Assembly: GCF_020711235.1 (NCBI RefSeq)
Contig: NZ_JAJFAV010000001.1
Span: 248,001 to 312,000 of the forward strand
Direction of reading: 5' to 3'
From: Hymenobacter sp. 15J16-1T3B
GTDB taxonomy: Bacteria > Bacteroidota > Bacteroidia > Cytophagales > Hymenobacteraceae
Length of the DNA stretch: 64,000 nt
A model generated the notes under the pieces. The model was not told the origin of the DNA. It searched no databases and was given only the letters and a program-made list of their open reading frames with translations. Below are positions 1 through 8,002 of the stretch, piece after piece; within the stretch, counting starts at the first letter, position 1, and each line of letters begins with the position of its first letter. The position numbers and the translations under genes were made by a program.

Positions 1-99
1 GCGGCGGTTAGTAGCGGCCGAAGGAGCAAGTTCGGCCACGGCCGCGCCATCGGCGGGAGCAGCGGGCTGAATGCAGGCAGAAAGGAAGTCGGGTTCCAT
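1..99 (-). CDS. 5' end of an unidentified gene running off the left edge
   Basis: An open frame starts at the ATG read on the minus strand at 97-99 and continues without a stop to base 1 (33 codons, beginning MEPDFLSACIQP). It is divergent from yraN. A TAnnTTTG-type -7 box (TAAATTTG on the minus strand, 106-113) lies just upstream of the start, which would give an almost leaderless mRNA. No domain can be named from this much sequence. The start and promoter-like box are seen; that it is a real gene is inferred. Confidence 0.4.
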   Translation of the reverse strand, partial: MEPDFLSACIQPAAPADGAAVAELAPSAATNRR

Positions 100-222
100 A
101 GAGTGCAAATTTACGAAACCCAAACCATCGGTGCGGGCTACCGGTTCGCCGCCGGCGCCGACCGGGCTACTGCTGCTCGCGCAAAAGCACTAGTTTCCGG
201 TCCAAGCCATTCGTCTGCTACC

Positions 223-576
223 ATGCCCTCCCCTACCCTCGGCGCCGCCGGCGAGCAAGCCGCGGCAACCTACTACCAGGACCGTGGTTACGCGGTGGTC
301 GCGCGAAATTACCGCCACGGCCGGGCCGAAATTGACCTGATTGTGGAGCAGGCGCAGCCGCCGCGGCTGGTATTTGTGGAGGTGAAAGTGCGCACCGACC
401 TGCGCTACGGCTTTCCCGAAGAATTCGTGACGCCGGCGCAGCAACAGCGCATCCGCCGGGCCGCCGAGCAGTTTATTCTGCACCGCGACTGGCAGCACGA
501 TATCCGCTTCGACATTCTCAGCCTCACGCCCAACTCCCAAGGCTTCCGTATCGACGCGTTCGAAGATGCGTTTTGA
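223..576 (+). CDS. YraN/UPF0102 family endonuclease-like protein
   Basis: A 117-residue protein of the UPF0102 (YraN) family, which has a restriction-endonuclease-like fold and is often linked to DNA or chromosome maintenance; its exact substrate is unclear. The family pattern is visible from residue 5: LGAAGEQAAATYY, then RNYRHGRAEIDLI with the conserved Glu and Asp, then VFVEVKVR with the Glu-x-Lys of the nuclease core. The ATG at 223 is preferred over an earlier GTG at 103 because it gives the usual 115-120 residue length and starts just before the conserved block. It converges on the lipoprotein gene to its right, across a perfect inverted repeat. Confidence 0.88.
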   Translation: MPSPTLGAAGEQAAATYYQDRGYAVVARNYRHGRAEIDLIVEQAQPPRLVFVEVKVRTDLRYGFPEEFVTPAQQQRIRRAAEQFILHRDWQHDIRFDILSLTPNSQGFRIDAFEDAF

Positions 577-584
577 GTGAAGGA

Positions 585-652
585 GCGGAATGCGGAAAGG
601 TGGACCGCGTGACCAATAAATAGCTCACGCGGTCCACCTTTCCGCATTCCGC
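585..652. terminator. Perfect 28-bp inverted repeat between convergent genes
   Basis: The arms at 585-612 and 625-652 are exact reverse complements over 28 bases, separated by a 12-base AT-rich loop. It lies 8 bases after the yraN stop and 11 bases before the stop of the convergent lipoprotein gene, so it probably ends transcription from both sides. There is no clear T-run and the stem is unusually long, so a REP-like element is also possible. Confidence 0.6.
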
Positions 653-663
653 GTATTTGCAGC

Positions 664-1635
664 TCAATTGCGGCGGGGCTGGGCTGGGTTCTTGGCGTCA
701 GCCTCGCGCTTGTCGAGCTTGTCCTTTTCGTAGATGAGCACGCCGTTGCGGTTGTACTCCTTCACCAATACCGGTTCGGTTTCGGGCTCGTAGCCGGATT
801 CGCCGTACTCGTATTCGTAGTGGCGGCGGCTGCGGAAGCCCCAGTATTTGGTCCAGGTACCGATTTTCTTGCCGTTTTCGAACTGCCCGTGCCAGTCGGG
901 CTGGCCGTCGTTCTTGAAGCTCATGTACTCGCCCTCCAGCTTGCCGTCGATGTAGGGTACCACCTCTTTCACCATGGTGTTGCCGCCGTCGTAGTAGGTG
1001 ATGTTGGCGTCGCGCGGGAAGCCCTGTTCGTAGTGGACCTTGCTGATGAGGATGTTGTCCTTGTTGAACCGCTCCCAGCGCAGGTGGCGCGTGCCGATGT
1101 AGTAAAACCCCGTCTCGACCACCTTGCCGCCCTGCATCTTCTTGTAGGGCCCGTGCAGGATTTTGTATTTGCTCAGGTCGATTTCAGCCAGGGTGGCCGT
1201 CTTTTCCAGCCGCTTCTTGGCGGGGTTAAACAGCCATTTGGTCGGCGCGTACTGGTTGGGCTGCTTGGGCGTTTTGAGGTAGTAGAACACCTCGATGACC
1301 TGGTTGCGCCCCTTCGGCCCCGATTTGGTATAGCCTTTTTTGATCCGCTCGCCCATGAAGATGCGCTTCTTCTTCTTGGCCATGGACTTGCGCTGCGCGG
1401 CCTTTTCCTTTTCCAAGGCTTTGCGCTGCTCCTCTTTGCTGAGCTTTTTGGCCGTGCTCAGCGACGGGGCGTTGACGGTGTCGCGGGCCGTGGCGAGGGT
1501 GTCGGTGCCACCGGCGAGGCTGGCCGTGGCCGGGGGCTCGGGCTTGCTGTTGAAGGAAACCGTTTTTTTGGCGCAGGCACTGAGCAGCAGAAACGGCAGC
1601 AGCAACAGCGTGGGCGACAGACGGACTAAACGCAT
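664..1635 (-). CDS. Lipoprotein with MORN-like (YwqK-type) repeats
   Basis: A 323-residue predicted lipoprotein. The signal peptide ends in the lipobox LLSAC with the lipidated Cys at residue 21. A Lys/Ala-rich linker follows (about 60-95). The C-terminal half has Gly/Tyr-rich MORN-like beta-hairpin units such as GPYKKMQGGKVVETGFYYIG, PYIDGKLEGEYM and FENGKKIGTWTKYW, as found in the YwqK/MORN_2 class. Such repeats are structural; no enzymatic residues are visible. The ATG at 1635 is chosen over a TTG two codons upstream. It is probably anchored in the envelope facing the periplasm or surface. The function is unknown. Confidence 0.75.
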   Translation of the reverse strand: MRLVRLSPTLLLLPFLLLSACAKKTVSFNSKPEPPATASLAGGTDTLATARDTVNAPSLSTAKKLSKEEQRKALEKEKAAQRKSMAKKKKRIFMGERIKKGYTKSGPKGRNQVIEVFYYLKTPKQPNQYAPTKWLFNPAKKRLEKTATLAEIDLSKYKILHGPYKKMQGGKVVETGFYYIGTRHLRWERFNKDNILISKVHYEQGFPRDANITYYDGGNTMVKEVVPYIDGKLEGEYMSFKNDGQPDWHGQFENGKKIGTWTKYWGFRSRRHYEYEYGESGYEPETEPVLVKEYNRNGVLIYEKDKLDKREADAKNPAQPRRN

Positions 1636-1762
1636 CGGCAAAGACAGGCAGGAGGTTCTGGGGAGCGAAACGTAAATATAGGACCAGATAGTGCCCGGCT
1701 TTTAAGCGGGGAACCGGGGAGCGGGGAAGTTGCGGAACAGCCGAGCCGGCCCCGCTAACGCC

Positions 1763-1798
1763 AAACGGCTCCGGCAGCAGTAGCCACCGGAGCCGTTT
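1763..1798 (-). terminator. Hairpin downstream of htpG
   Basis: A 12-bp perfect stem (AAACGGCTCCGG at 1763-1774, complement at 1787-1798) lies 50 bases beyond the htpG stop on the minus strand. Its position after a long monocistronic gene suggests a terminator; there is no long T-run. Confidence 0.6.
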
Positions 1799-1848
1799 CT
1801 GGCGAAAAGTGCTTGGCAACAGCCTTTCGGCTGCGCGCCCGCGGCCGC

Positions 1849-3681
1849 TTACTCCGCGGCCAGCAGCTCGGCGCTGCGCTTCACGAATTGCGTCAGGGCT
1901 TCGCCTTTCAGCATGCCTTGGGCCAGCAGGGCCAGGTCGAAGGCTTGCTTGGCCAGCTTGGTAGCGGCTTCTTCGTCGGCCTTGAGCACGCGCTGGGCTA
2001 CGGCGCTGTTGGCGTTGACGCTGACGGTGTAGCTATCCGGTAGTGAGCCGAACATGGCCATGCCGCCGCCCCCGCCCACGCGCTGCATGTCCTTCATGCG
2101 GCGCATAAACTCGGGCAGGGTGATGATAACCGGCGCATCCTGGGGCGAGAGGGCATCCACCTGCACGTGCATGGCGGGGTTGCTGATGGCTTTCGAGAAC
2201 AGCTCCTGCAGCTTGGTTTTCTCGTCGTCCGACAGCACGCTCTCGGTCGTTTCGTCCTTCTCGATGAGCTTGCCCACCGTTTCGGAGTCGACGCGCTTGA
2301 AGGTGGTCTTCTCCAGCTTCTGCTCCAGCTGCCCAATGAAGTGCGCGTCGAGCGGGCCGTCGAGCTTGAGCACGTCGTAGCCGCGGTCTTGGGCCGCTAC
2401 CACGTAGGCGTGCTGGGCTTCCGGGTCGGTGGTGTAGAGCAGCACGGTCTGGCCGTTCTTGTCGACCTGGTTGGCCTGCACGTGCTCCTTATACTCGTTG
2501 AGCGTGAAGAATTTCTTATCCACGCTCTGCAGCAGGGCAAAGTCCTTGGCGCGGTCGTAGAACTTCTCGTCGGAGAGCATGCCGTACTTGATAAACAAGC
2601 CGATGTCCGACCACTTGTCCTCGAAGCCCGGACGGTCCTTGCGGAAGATTTCGGCCAGCTTATCGGCCACTTTCTTCGTGACGTACTGGTTGATTTTCCG
2701 CACGTTGGCGTCGGCCTGCAGGAAGCTGCGCGACACGTTCAGCGGAATATCAGGCGAGTCGAGCACGCCGTGCAGCAGCATCAGGAACTCGGGTACCACG
2801 TCTTTCACCTCGTCGGTGATAAACACCTGCCGCGAGTACAGCTGAATCTTGTTGCGCTGCAGCTGCAGCTCGTCCTTCACCTTGGGGAAGTACAGAATAC
2901 CCGTCAGGTTGAAGGGGTAGTCGACGTTGAGGTGAATCCAAAACAGCGGCGGCTCCGAGAAGGGGTACAGCGTCTGGTAGAATTGCACGTAGTCCTCGTC
3001 GGTGAGGTCGGCGGGCTGCTTGGTCCACAGCGGTTGGGTCTGGTTGATGACCTCGCCCTCGAACTCGATGGGGATGGGCAGGAACTTGCAGTACTTGTCG
3101 AGGATGCCGCGCAGGCGCTGGGTTTCCAGAAACTCGTCCGAATCCTCAGCTACGTGCAGCACCACGTCGGTGCCGCGCTCTTGCTTGTCGGTGGTTTCGA
3201 GGGTGAATTCGGTGCTGCCGTCGCAGATCCAGCGGGCGGCTTCGGTGTCGTCCTTGTAGCTCCTGGAGAAGATTTCCACTTCCTTGGCTACCATAAAGGC
3301 AGAGTAGAAGCCCAGGCCGAACTGCCCGATAATCTGGTCCTTCGCCGCGGCGTCCTTTTCCTTGTACTTCTCCACGAACTCGGTGGCGCCGGAAAAGGCA
3401 ATCTGGTTGATGTACTTCTTGATTTCCTCCGCCGTCATGCCGATGCCGCGGTCGGAAATGGTGATGGTGCGCTTTTCCTTGTCCACGCTCACCGTCACCT
3501 TCAGCTCCCCGGCCTCGCCCTGGTACTCGCCCAGCTGCGCGAGGCTCTTGAGCTTCTGCGTAGCGTCGACGGCGTTCGAAACCAGCTCCCGGAGGAAGAT
3601 TTCGTGGTCGGAGTACAGGAACTTCTTGATGATGGGGAAGATATTCTCGGTGTGAATCGAGATGCTGCCGGTTTCCTGCAT
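1849..3681 (-). CDS. htpG: Molecular chaperone HtpG (Hsp90)
   Basis: A 610-residue bacterial Hsp90, a homodimeric ATP-dependent cytosolic chaperone. The N-terminal GHKL ATPase domain shows LRELVSNAVDATQKL (Mg/ATP-binding Glu and Asn), DRGIGMTAEEI (DxGxG) and GQFGLGFYSAFMV (lid and GxxGxG). The middle domain contains LNVSRSFLQ. The C-terminal dimerisation region ends with the usual bacterial sequence and no MEEVD. The start at 3681 (MQETGSISIHTEN) matches the Bacteroidota family start and avoids a 22-codon upstream extension. The gene stands alone between hairpins. I saw no CIRCE element upstream. Confidence 0.97.
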   Translation of the reverse strand: MQETGSISIHTENIFPIIKKFLYSDHEIFLRELVSNAVDATQKLKSLAQLGEYQGEAGELKVTVSVDKEKRTITISDRGIGMTAEEIKKYINQIAFSGATEFVEKYKEKDAAAKDQIIGQFGLGFYSAFMVAKEVEIFSRSYKDDTEAARWICDGSTEFTLETTDKQERGTDVVLHVAEDSDEFLETQRLRGILDKYCKFLPIPIEFEGEVINQTQPLWTKQPADLTDEDYVQFYQTLYPFSEPPLFWIHLNVDYPFNLTGILYFPKVKDELQLQRNKIQLYSRQVFITDEVKDVVPEFLMLLHGVLDSPDIPLNVSRSFLQADANVRKINQYVTKKVADKLAEIFRKDRPGFEDKWSDIGLFIKYGMLSDEKFYDRAKDFALLQSVDKKFFTLNEYKEHVQANQVDKNGQTVLLYTTDPEAQHAYVVAAQDRGYDVLKLDGPLDAHFIGQLEQKLEKTTFKRVDSETVGKLIEKDETTESVLSDDEKTKLQELFSKAISNPAMHVQVDALSPQDAPVIITLPEFMRRMKDMQRVGGGGGMAMFGSLPDSYTVSVNANSAVAQRVLKADEEAATKLAKQAFDLALLAQGMLKGEALTQFVKRSAELLAAE

Positions 3682-3718
3682 GGCGGGTAGAAGTAAGTGA
3701 TGAGGACTGTCAGAAATG

Positions 3719-3769
3719 GAAACGGCCCGGCTGCCCGCGGGGAGCAACCGGGCCGCGGGGCCGGTTTCA
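3719..3769 (-). terminator. GC-rich hairpin after the STAS-like gene
   Basis: Nested inverted repeats (CGGCCCGG at 3723-3730 with its complement at 3748-3755, and an outer imperfect pair GAAACGGCCC/GGGCCGGTTTC) lie between the stop of the STAS-like gene at 3871 and the htpG start. The likely role is to separate these two minus-strand units. Confidence 0.45.
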
Positions 3770-3870
3770 AATCGTATTCCACTCGCCCTCGCCGGGCCCC
3801 AAAGCTGTCAGGCTGACAGAGCTAGCGGGGTGCCGCCCGCCAAAAAGCCGGGTCAGCGCCCGCTCACCCT

Positions 3871-4311
3871 TCAGGCCACCATGCGCGAGGTGACGGGCAC
3901 GGCCGGCTCCCCCGTGGGGTTGATGAGCCAGTCGATGGCCGCGGCCGAATCGGCAAAAAACTGAATGTCAAACTTGAGATGCTGCTGGCCCTGGTGCAGC
4001 AGGCTTTCGGCGGCAAGCTGGTTGTACACGTTGTCGCTGAGCACCAAAGCGAGCTGGCGCAGATTGGTGAGCGGCTTGAGGGCCGGCAACACTTCGTCGC
4101 TAAGCCACATCTGGTCGTCGAGCCCGAGGTTAGGCAGGCCGTTCAGATCAATTACCCACGACTCAATGGCGTGCTGCCGGAGCGCGTGCTGGACATAATC
4201 CACGGCGGGGCGGAAGCGGTGCATGTTGTGCTGCCCGCGCCAACGGTGGTAGAGCAGACGTAGGGCGGGGTCGTGAAACAGGACGAGCGAATCGAAGTGG
4301 AGCGAGGTCAT
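3871..4311 (-). CDS. STAS/SpoIIAA-like small protein (paralogue 1)
   Basis: A 146-residue soluble protein without a signal peptide. It is clearly paralogous to the gene at 28754: both have an early LRLLYHRWRG/LLRHRWNG strand, a central Cys/Trp-x-(I/V)-(D/E)-Leu strand (WVIDLNGLP versus WLVELSAAP), then DDQMWLSDEVLPAL versus EDQLWLEQTWIPAL, and an end block with FFAD...A..WL. The alternation of beta strands with helices, ending in FFAD..AAIDWL, resembles the SpoIIAA-like/STAS-type fold; that assignment is inferred. The ATG at 4311 matches the paralogue's start, five codons inside the longest frame. No catalytic residues are evident. Confidence 0.65.
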   Translation of the reverse strand: MTSLHFDSLVLFHDPALRLLYHRWRGQHNMHRFRPAVDYVQHALRQHAIESWVIDLNGLPNLGLDDQMWLSDEVLPALKPLTNLRQLALVLSDNVYNQLAAESLLHQGQQHLKFDIQFFADSAAAIDWLINPTGEPAVPVTSRMVA

Positions 4312-4444
4312 CAGCACGAAGGTCAATCAGTTAGATGACCCGAAGTAAGATTCGTGCCAAGTCCCGATCTGGGAGACTCGGTCGGCTGCGCTGCTTCCTC
4401 GCCGAACGGGGCGGTGGGCTGTGCGAAGGGTGGCGCTGCGTGCG

Positions 4445-4549
4445 TTACACAAACAGCGTTTCGGTGGGCTTCTCGCCGCCGAAGGCTGGTTTCTTGGGGC
4501 GGATTTGCTGGGCGAGCTGCTGCAGGGTGCGGAGTAGGATTCGTTTCAT
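4445..4549 (-). CDS. Candidate 34-residue small protein
   Basis: A short frame on the minus strand starts at the ATG at 4549 and ends TAA at 4445. It reads MKRILLRTLQQLAQQIRPK, then PAFGGEKPTETLFV. The N-terminal half is a basic amphipathic helix and the C-terminal half is Gly/Pro-rich. It sits alone in an otherwise empty 410-base gap between the STAS-like gene and a plus-strand gene. The composition looks like a real microprotein rather than random high-GC translation, but there is no strong ribosome binding site and no family I can name. Confidence 0.35.
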   Translation of the reverse strand: MKRILLRTLQQLAQQIRPKKPAFGGEKPTETLFV

Positions 4550-4721
4550 GGGTGGGATGCAGATGGATGGTGGTACAATGGAGTGAATAAGTTACGTAAA
4601 ACCCGGGGTAGTTCGTTGCCGCTATCTGGCGTGCAACGGTAGCCGGATTCGGGTGTTTTTGCCCGCCGGTTTGGCCGCTTGTTGGCCGCGTCCGTACTTA
4701 GCCCCGACTTCAGCCCTGCTC

Positions 4722-5063
4722 ATGCGCGACTTTCGCACCCATATAGCCACCTTGCTGCTGCTCTGCTTCGTGCGGGTGCTGCTGCCGGAGTCGGCTATTC
4801 TGGCGCTGCACCGCCACGCGCACACGGAGAAGGAGGAAGCCGTGCTGCCGGCCCACCACGGCGACAAAGCCGTGCTCAGCACCAAGCACCAGCACTGCCC
4901 CGTCGACCACCTGTACGACGTGCCGTTTCAGCCCGCGGCGGAGCTGGTGGTGCCCACTGCCTTCTACACCTATACCCGGCCCGAAGGCGAGGCCCGGCAA
5001 TCGGTGTGGACGGTTGCTACCCCCGCCGCGGCGTGGCTGCGCGGCCCGCCGGCCCGGGCCTGA
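4722..5063 (+). CDS. Small exported His-rich protein upstream of a metal-related TonB receptor
   Basis: A 113-residue protein with an N-terminal hydrophobic signal (residues 6-23) and a His-rich periplasmic part containing LHRHAH, an HH pair and KHQHCPVDH. The His/Cys motif suggests transition-metal binding, though this is inferred. It lies on the same strand as a TonB receptor and a CDF exporter; small His/Cys exported proteins next to such pairs are common in Bacteroidota. The ATG at 4722 is chosen because it places the hydrophobic segment at the N-terminus; the upstream in-frame extension lacks sensible sequence. No named family is assigned. Confidence 0.65.
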   Translation: MRDFRTHIATLLLLCFVRVLLPESAILALHRHAHTEKEEAVLPAHHGDKAVLSTKHQHCPVDHLYDVPFQPAAELVVPTAFYTYTRPEGEARQSVWTVATPAAAWLRGPPARA

Positions 5064-5393
5064 TTTCCGTGCTATTCGCTGTGAGTAGCATCGGCTGAAG
5101 CCCAACAGTGGGCCTTTGGCCGTGGCTGCGTTGTCAGCCGTTCAGGGCAGTTTTTGCCCCGCTACGTTGGCTTCAGCCTATCGAGCGGCGGCTGCCCGCC
5201 TCTTTTTCTATTTGCGCTGGCCTGGCCCGAAGGGCCGCACCGCACCCTGTTTTTCCTGGTTGCACCCGCTGCTGACCGGCCCCCGTTCTGCTCCCTGCGG
5301 TTTGGGTCCGGAGTTGCCGCGGAAGGCGCTGTTCAGTGCGTTGCCCTTCTCGCGGCCCGGCGGGTGCTCCGTTCCTCCCTTCGACTTCCCCTC
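5064..5393 (+). other. 330-base leader before the TonB receptor
   Basis: No convincing gene. The receptor frame stays open upstream through this stretch, but its translation is Pro/Arg-rich, without homology, and would bury the signal peptide. A small hairpin (GCCCAACAGTGGGC, about 5099-5112) follows the preceding gene. No clear TAnnTTTG box was found, so the promoter remains unplaced; the receptor may be read together with the upstream small gene. Confidence 0.4.
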
Positions 5394-7865
5394 ATGTCCC
5401 GTTCGCTGCTGCTTTCGGCTTGCCTGCTCGTTCCGGCGCTTGCCGAAGCCCAATCCGTCCCCAACCCTGCTCCCCGCGCGGCCGCGGCCGTCACCGTTAC
5501 CGGCCGCGTCGTCGACCAAAGCACCCAACAGCCCGTGCCCGGCGTGACGCTGCTCTTCCCCGACCTCAAACAGGGCACCGCCACCGACACCGACGGCCGC
5601 TTCAGCTTCCAGAACCTGCCGCGGGGCCGCTTTCTGGTGCAAATCCGCTCCCTGGGCTACGGCACGCTGGTGCGCACCGTGGACACCGGTAGCGGGCAGC
5701 CGCTGGACTTCGCCCTCTCGCCGGCCGTGACCGAGCTGGGCCAGGTGGTCGTCACGGGCGTGTCGGCCTCCACCGAGCTGCGCCGCTCCCCGGTGCCCAC
5801 CACCGTCCTCGATAAGGACGAGCTGAACCAGCACGCGTCGTCCAACGTCATCGACGCCATTGCCCACACGCCGGGCGTCAGCCAGATTACCACCGGCGCG
5901 GCCATCAGCAAGCCCGTCATTCGCGGGCTGAGCTCCAACCGCGTCATCACCCTGAACAATGGCGCCAAGCAGGAAGGCCAGCAGTGGGGCGACGAGCACG
6001 GTATCGAAATCGACGAGTACAGCATCGACCGGGCCGAAATCATCAAGGGCCCCGGCTCCCTGCTCTACGGCTCCGACGGCATGGCCGGGGTGGTCAACTT
6101 CGTGGCACCCGACCCGGTGGACAACGGCCGCGTGCTTGGCTCCGTCGCGGCCAACTACCAGACCAACAACCACCTGCAGGGCTACTCGCTGATGAACGCG
6201 GGCAACCTGAACGGCTTCAATTGGCTGGTGCGAGGCTCGGGCAAGGTGGCCGGCGACTACCGCAACCGCTACGACGGTCAGGTGTACAACTCCGGCTTTC
6301 AGGAGCTGAACGGCAGCGGCTACGTGGGCCTGAACAAAAGCTGGGGCTACTCCCACCTGACGGTCAGCTCCTTCAACCAAGAGCTGGGCCTGATCGAAGG
6401 TGCCCGCGACTCGGCCACGGGCCGCTTCGTGCAGGAGTACGCGGTGGGCAACGACGCCGTGGGCAACCGCCTGGTCGACCGGGACGGGTTTCGCGGCTAC
6501 GGCCTCGACGTGCCCCGGCAGCAGATCAACCACCTGCGCATCGGCACCGACAACAACTTTATCCTCGGCCAGTCGCGGCTGACCGTGAACGTGGGCTGGC
6601 AGCAGAACCTGCGCCGCGAGTTTGGCGACGTGCTGGCCGCCGACGAGCCCAGCCTGTACTTCCAGCTGCGCACCCTTGACTACGCGGCGCGCTACTTTCT
6701 GCCCGAGCTCGGCGGCTGGAACACCACCGTGGGCGTGAGCGGCATGCGCCAGGAAAACCAGAACCTGGGCGCGGAATTCCTGATTCCGGCCTACCAGCTC
6801 TTCGACGGCGGCGTGTTCGGCGTCACCAAGCGCACCTTCGGCCGGCTCGACGTGAGCGGCGGCCTGCGCCTCGACCAGCGCCGCATCACGGCTGATGCCT
6901 TGTGGCTGAACGAGCAGGAAGAGCCGGTGCCGGGCGGCACGCCCAACGCCGAGCAGAAGTTCGCGGCCTTCCAGAACACCTACCGCAACTGGTCGGGCAG
7001 CCTGGGCGGGGCCTTCAGCATCACCGATGACCTGGTGCTCAAAGCCAACGTGTCGCGGGGCTTCCGGGCGCCGAACATTGCCGAGCTGGGCTCCAACGGC
7101 GTGCACGAGGGCACCACGCGCTACGAAATTGGCAACCCCGGCCTCCAGGCCGAAACCAGCCTGCAGTCGGACCTAGGCCTGAGCCTGAACACCGAGCACG
7201 TCACCTTCAGCGTTGACGGCTTCGACAACCGCATCCAGCACTTCATCTTCCCGCGCCGCATCAGCAACGTGGCCGGTGGCGACTCCACCCGCGTCAACCC
7301 CGAGGACGGCGAGGAATACCGCGTGTTCCTGTACGGCCAGAGCCCGGCCAACCTGTACGGCGGCGAAGTGACGGTGGACCTGCACCCGCACCCGCTCGAC
7401 TGGCTGCACTTCGAAAACTCGTTTTCCATGGTCCGCTCGCGCCGCCTGGGGCAGAGCGAGGGCGAAAAGTGGCTGCCCTTCACCCCCGCCGACCGCGTGC
7501 AGTCGGAGCTGCGGGTGAACTTCCGCAAGGTGCCGGGGCTGTCGGCCGTGGCCAACGTATATGCCCGCGCCGGGCTGGAGCACAACTTCGCCCAGCGCCG
7601 CATCTTCGGCGCCTTCGACACCGAAACGCCCACCGACGCTTACACGCTCGTCAACCTGGGCGCCGGCACAGATTTCGTCACCAGCAAGGGCCGTACGGTG
7701 GCCTCGGTGCTGCTGTCGGTCAACAACGTATTCGACGTGGCCTACCAAAACCACCTGAGCCGCCTGAAGTACACCGACGTCAACAACGTGACGGGCCGCC
7801 AGGGCGTGTTCAACCAGGGCCGCAACGTGAGCTTGAAGCTGCTGGTGCCGCTGAGCTTCAACTAA
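5394..7865 (+). CDS. TonB-dependent outer-membrane receptor, probably metal-related
   Basis: An 823-residue outer-membrane receptor. A signal peptide covers residues 1-20. A CarboxypepD_reg-like domain follows (about 33-115: TVTGRVVDQSTQQPVPGVTLLF, DTDGRFSFQNLPRG). The plug (about 125-255) has TVLDKDELN, SKPVIRGLSSNRV, the EGQQWGDEHG segment and IEIIKGPGSLLYGSDG. The rest is a 22-strand-type barrel with NVSRGFRAPNIAEL and a final aromatic-rich strand ending LLVPLSFN. It would take up a ligand with TonB/ExbBD energy. The substrate is not shown directly; the His-rich protein before it and the CDF zinc-type exporter 137 bases after it suggest a divalent metal or metal complex. Confidence 0.9.
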   Translation: MSRSLLLSACLLVPALAEAQSVPNPAPRAAAAVTVTGRVVDQSTQQPVPGVTLLFPDLKQGTATDTDGRFSFQNLPRGRFLVQIRSLGYGTLVRTVDTGSGQPLDFALSPAVTELGQVVVTGVSASTELRRSPVPTTVLDKDELNQHASSNVIDAIAHTPGVSQITTGAAISKPVIRGLSSNRVITLNNGAKQEGQQWGDEHGIEIDEYSIDRAEIIKGPGSLLYGSDGMAGVVNFVAPDPVDNGRVLGSVAANYQTNNHLQGYSLMNAGNLNGFNWLVRGSGKVAGDYRNRYDGQVYNSGFQELNGSGYVGLNKSWGYSHLTVSSFNQELGLIEGARDSATGRFVQEYAVGNDAVGNRLVDRDGFRGYGLDVPRQQINHLRIGTDNNFILGQSRLTVNVGWQQNLRREFGDVLAADEPSLYFQLRTLDYAARYFLPELGGWNTTVGVSGMRQENQNLGAEFLIPAYQLFDGGVFGVTKRTFGRLDVSGGLRLDQRRITADALWLNEQEEPVPGGTPNAEQKFAAFQNTYRNWSGSLGGAFSITDDLVLKANVSRGFRAPNIAELGSNGVHEGTTRYEIGNPGLQAETSLQSDLGLSLNTEHVTFSVDGFDNRIQHFIFPRRISNVAGGDSTRVNPEDGEEYRVFLYGQSPANLYGGEVTVDLHPHPLDWLHFENSFSMVRSRRLGQSEGEKWLPFTPADRVQSELRVNFRKVPGLSAVANVYARAGLEHNFAQRRIFGAFDTETPTDAYTLVNLGAGTDFVTSKGRTVASVLLSVNNVFDVAYQNHLSRLKYTDVNNVTGRQGVFNQGRNVSLKLLVPLSFN

Positions 7866-8002
7866 GCGCGGCGGACCGGCCCCGAATTCGGACCTTGGGG
7901 CACGCCGCGGCCTGACCGCAGCGTCCGCCTTCTGCGTAAAGATGGGAGGAATGGTACGTGGGCGCTGGTTCATGCGCCGTTCCTCCCCTTTCGTTAGCCA
8001 CC

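Noticed and set aside
2167-3690. Long plus-strand open frame opposite htpG
   Set aside because: High-GC antisense shadow of a certain gene; Leu/Val/His-rich without domains or signal. The same applies to long antisense frames opposite the TonB receptor (5208-7106), CDF/MFS genes (7994-9634), prolyl oligopeptidase (14220-16502), MotA-like gene (17514-18887), actin-like gene (22359-23912), tubulin-like gene (25265-26461) and polA (36908-39025).
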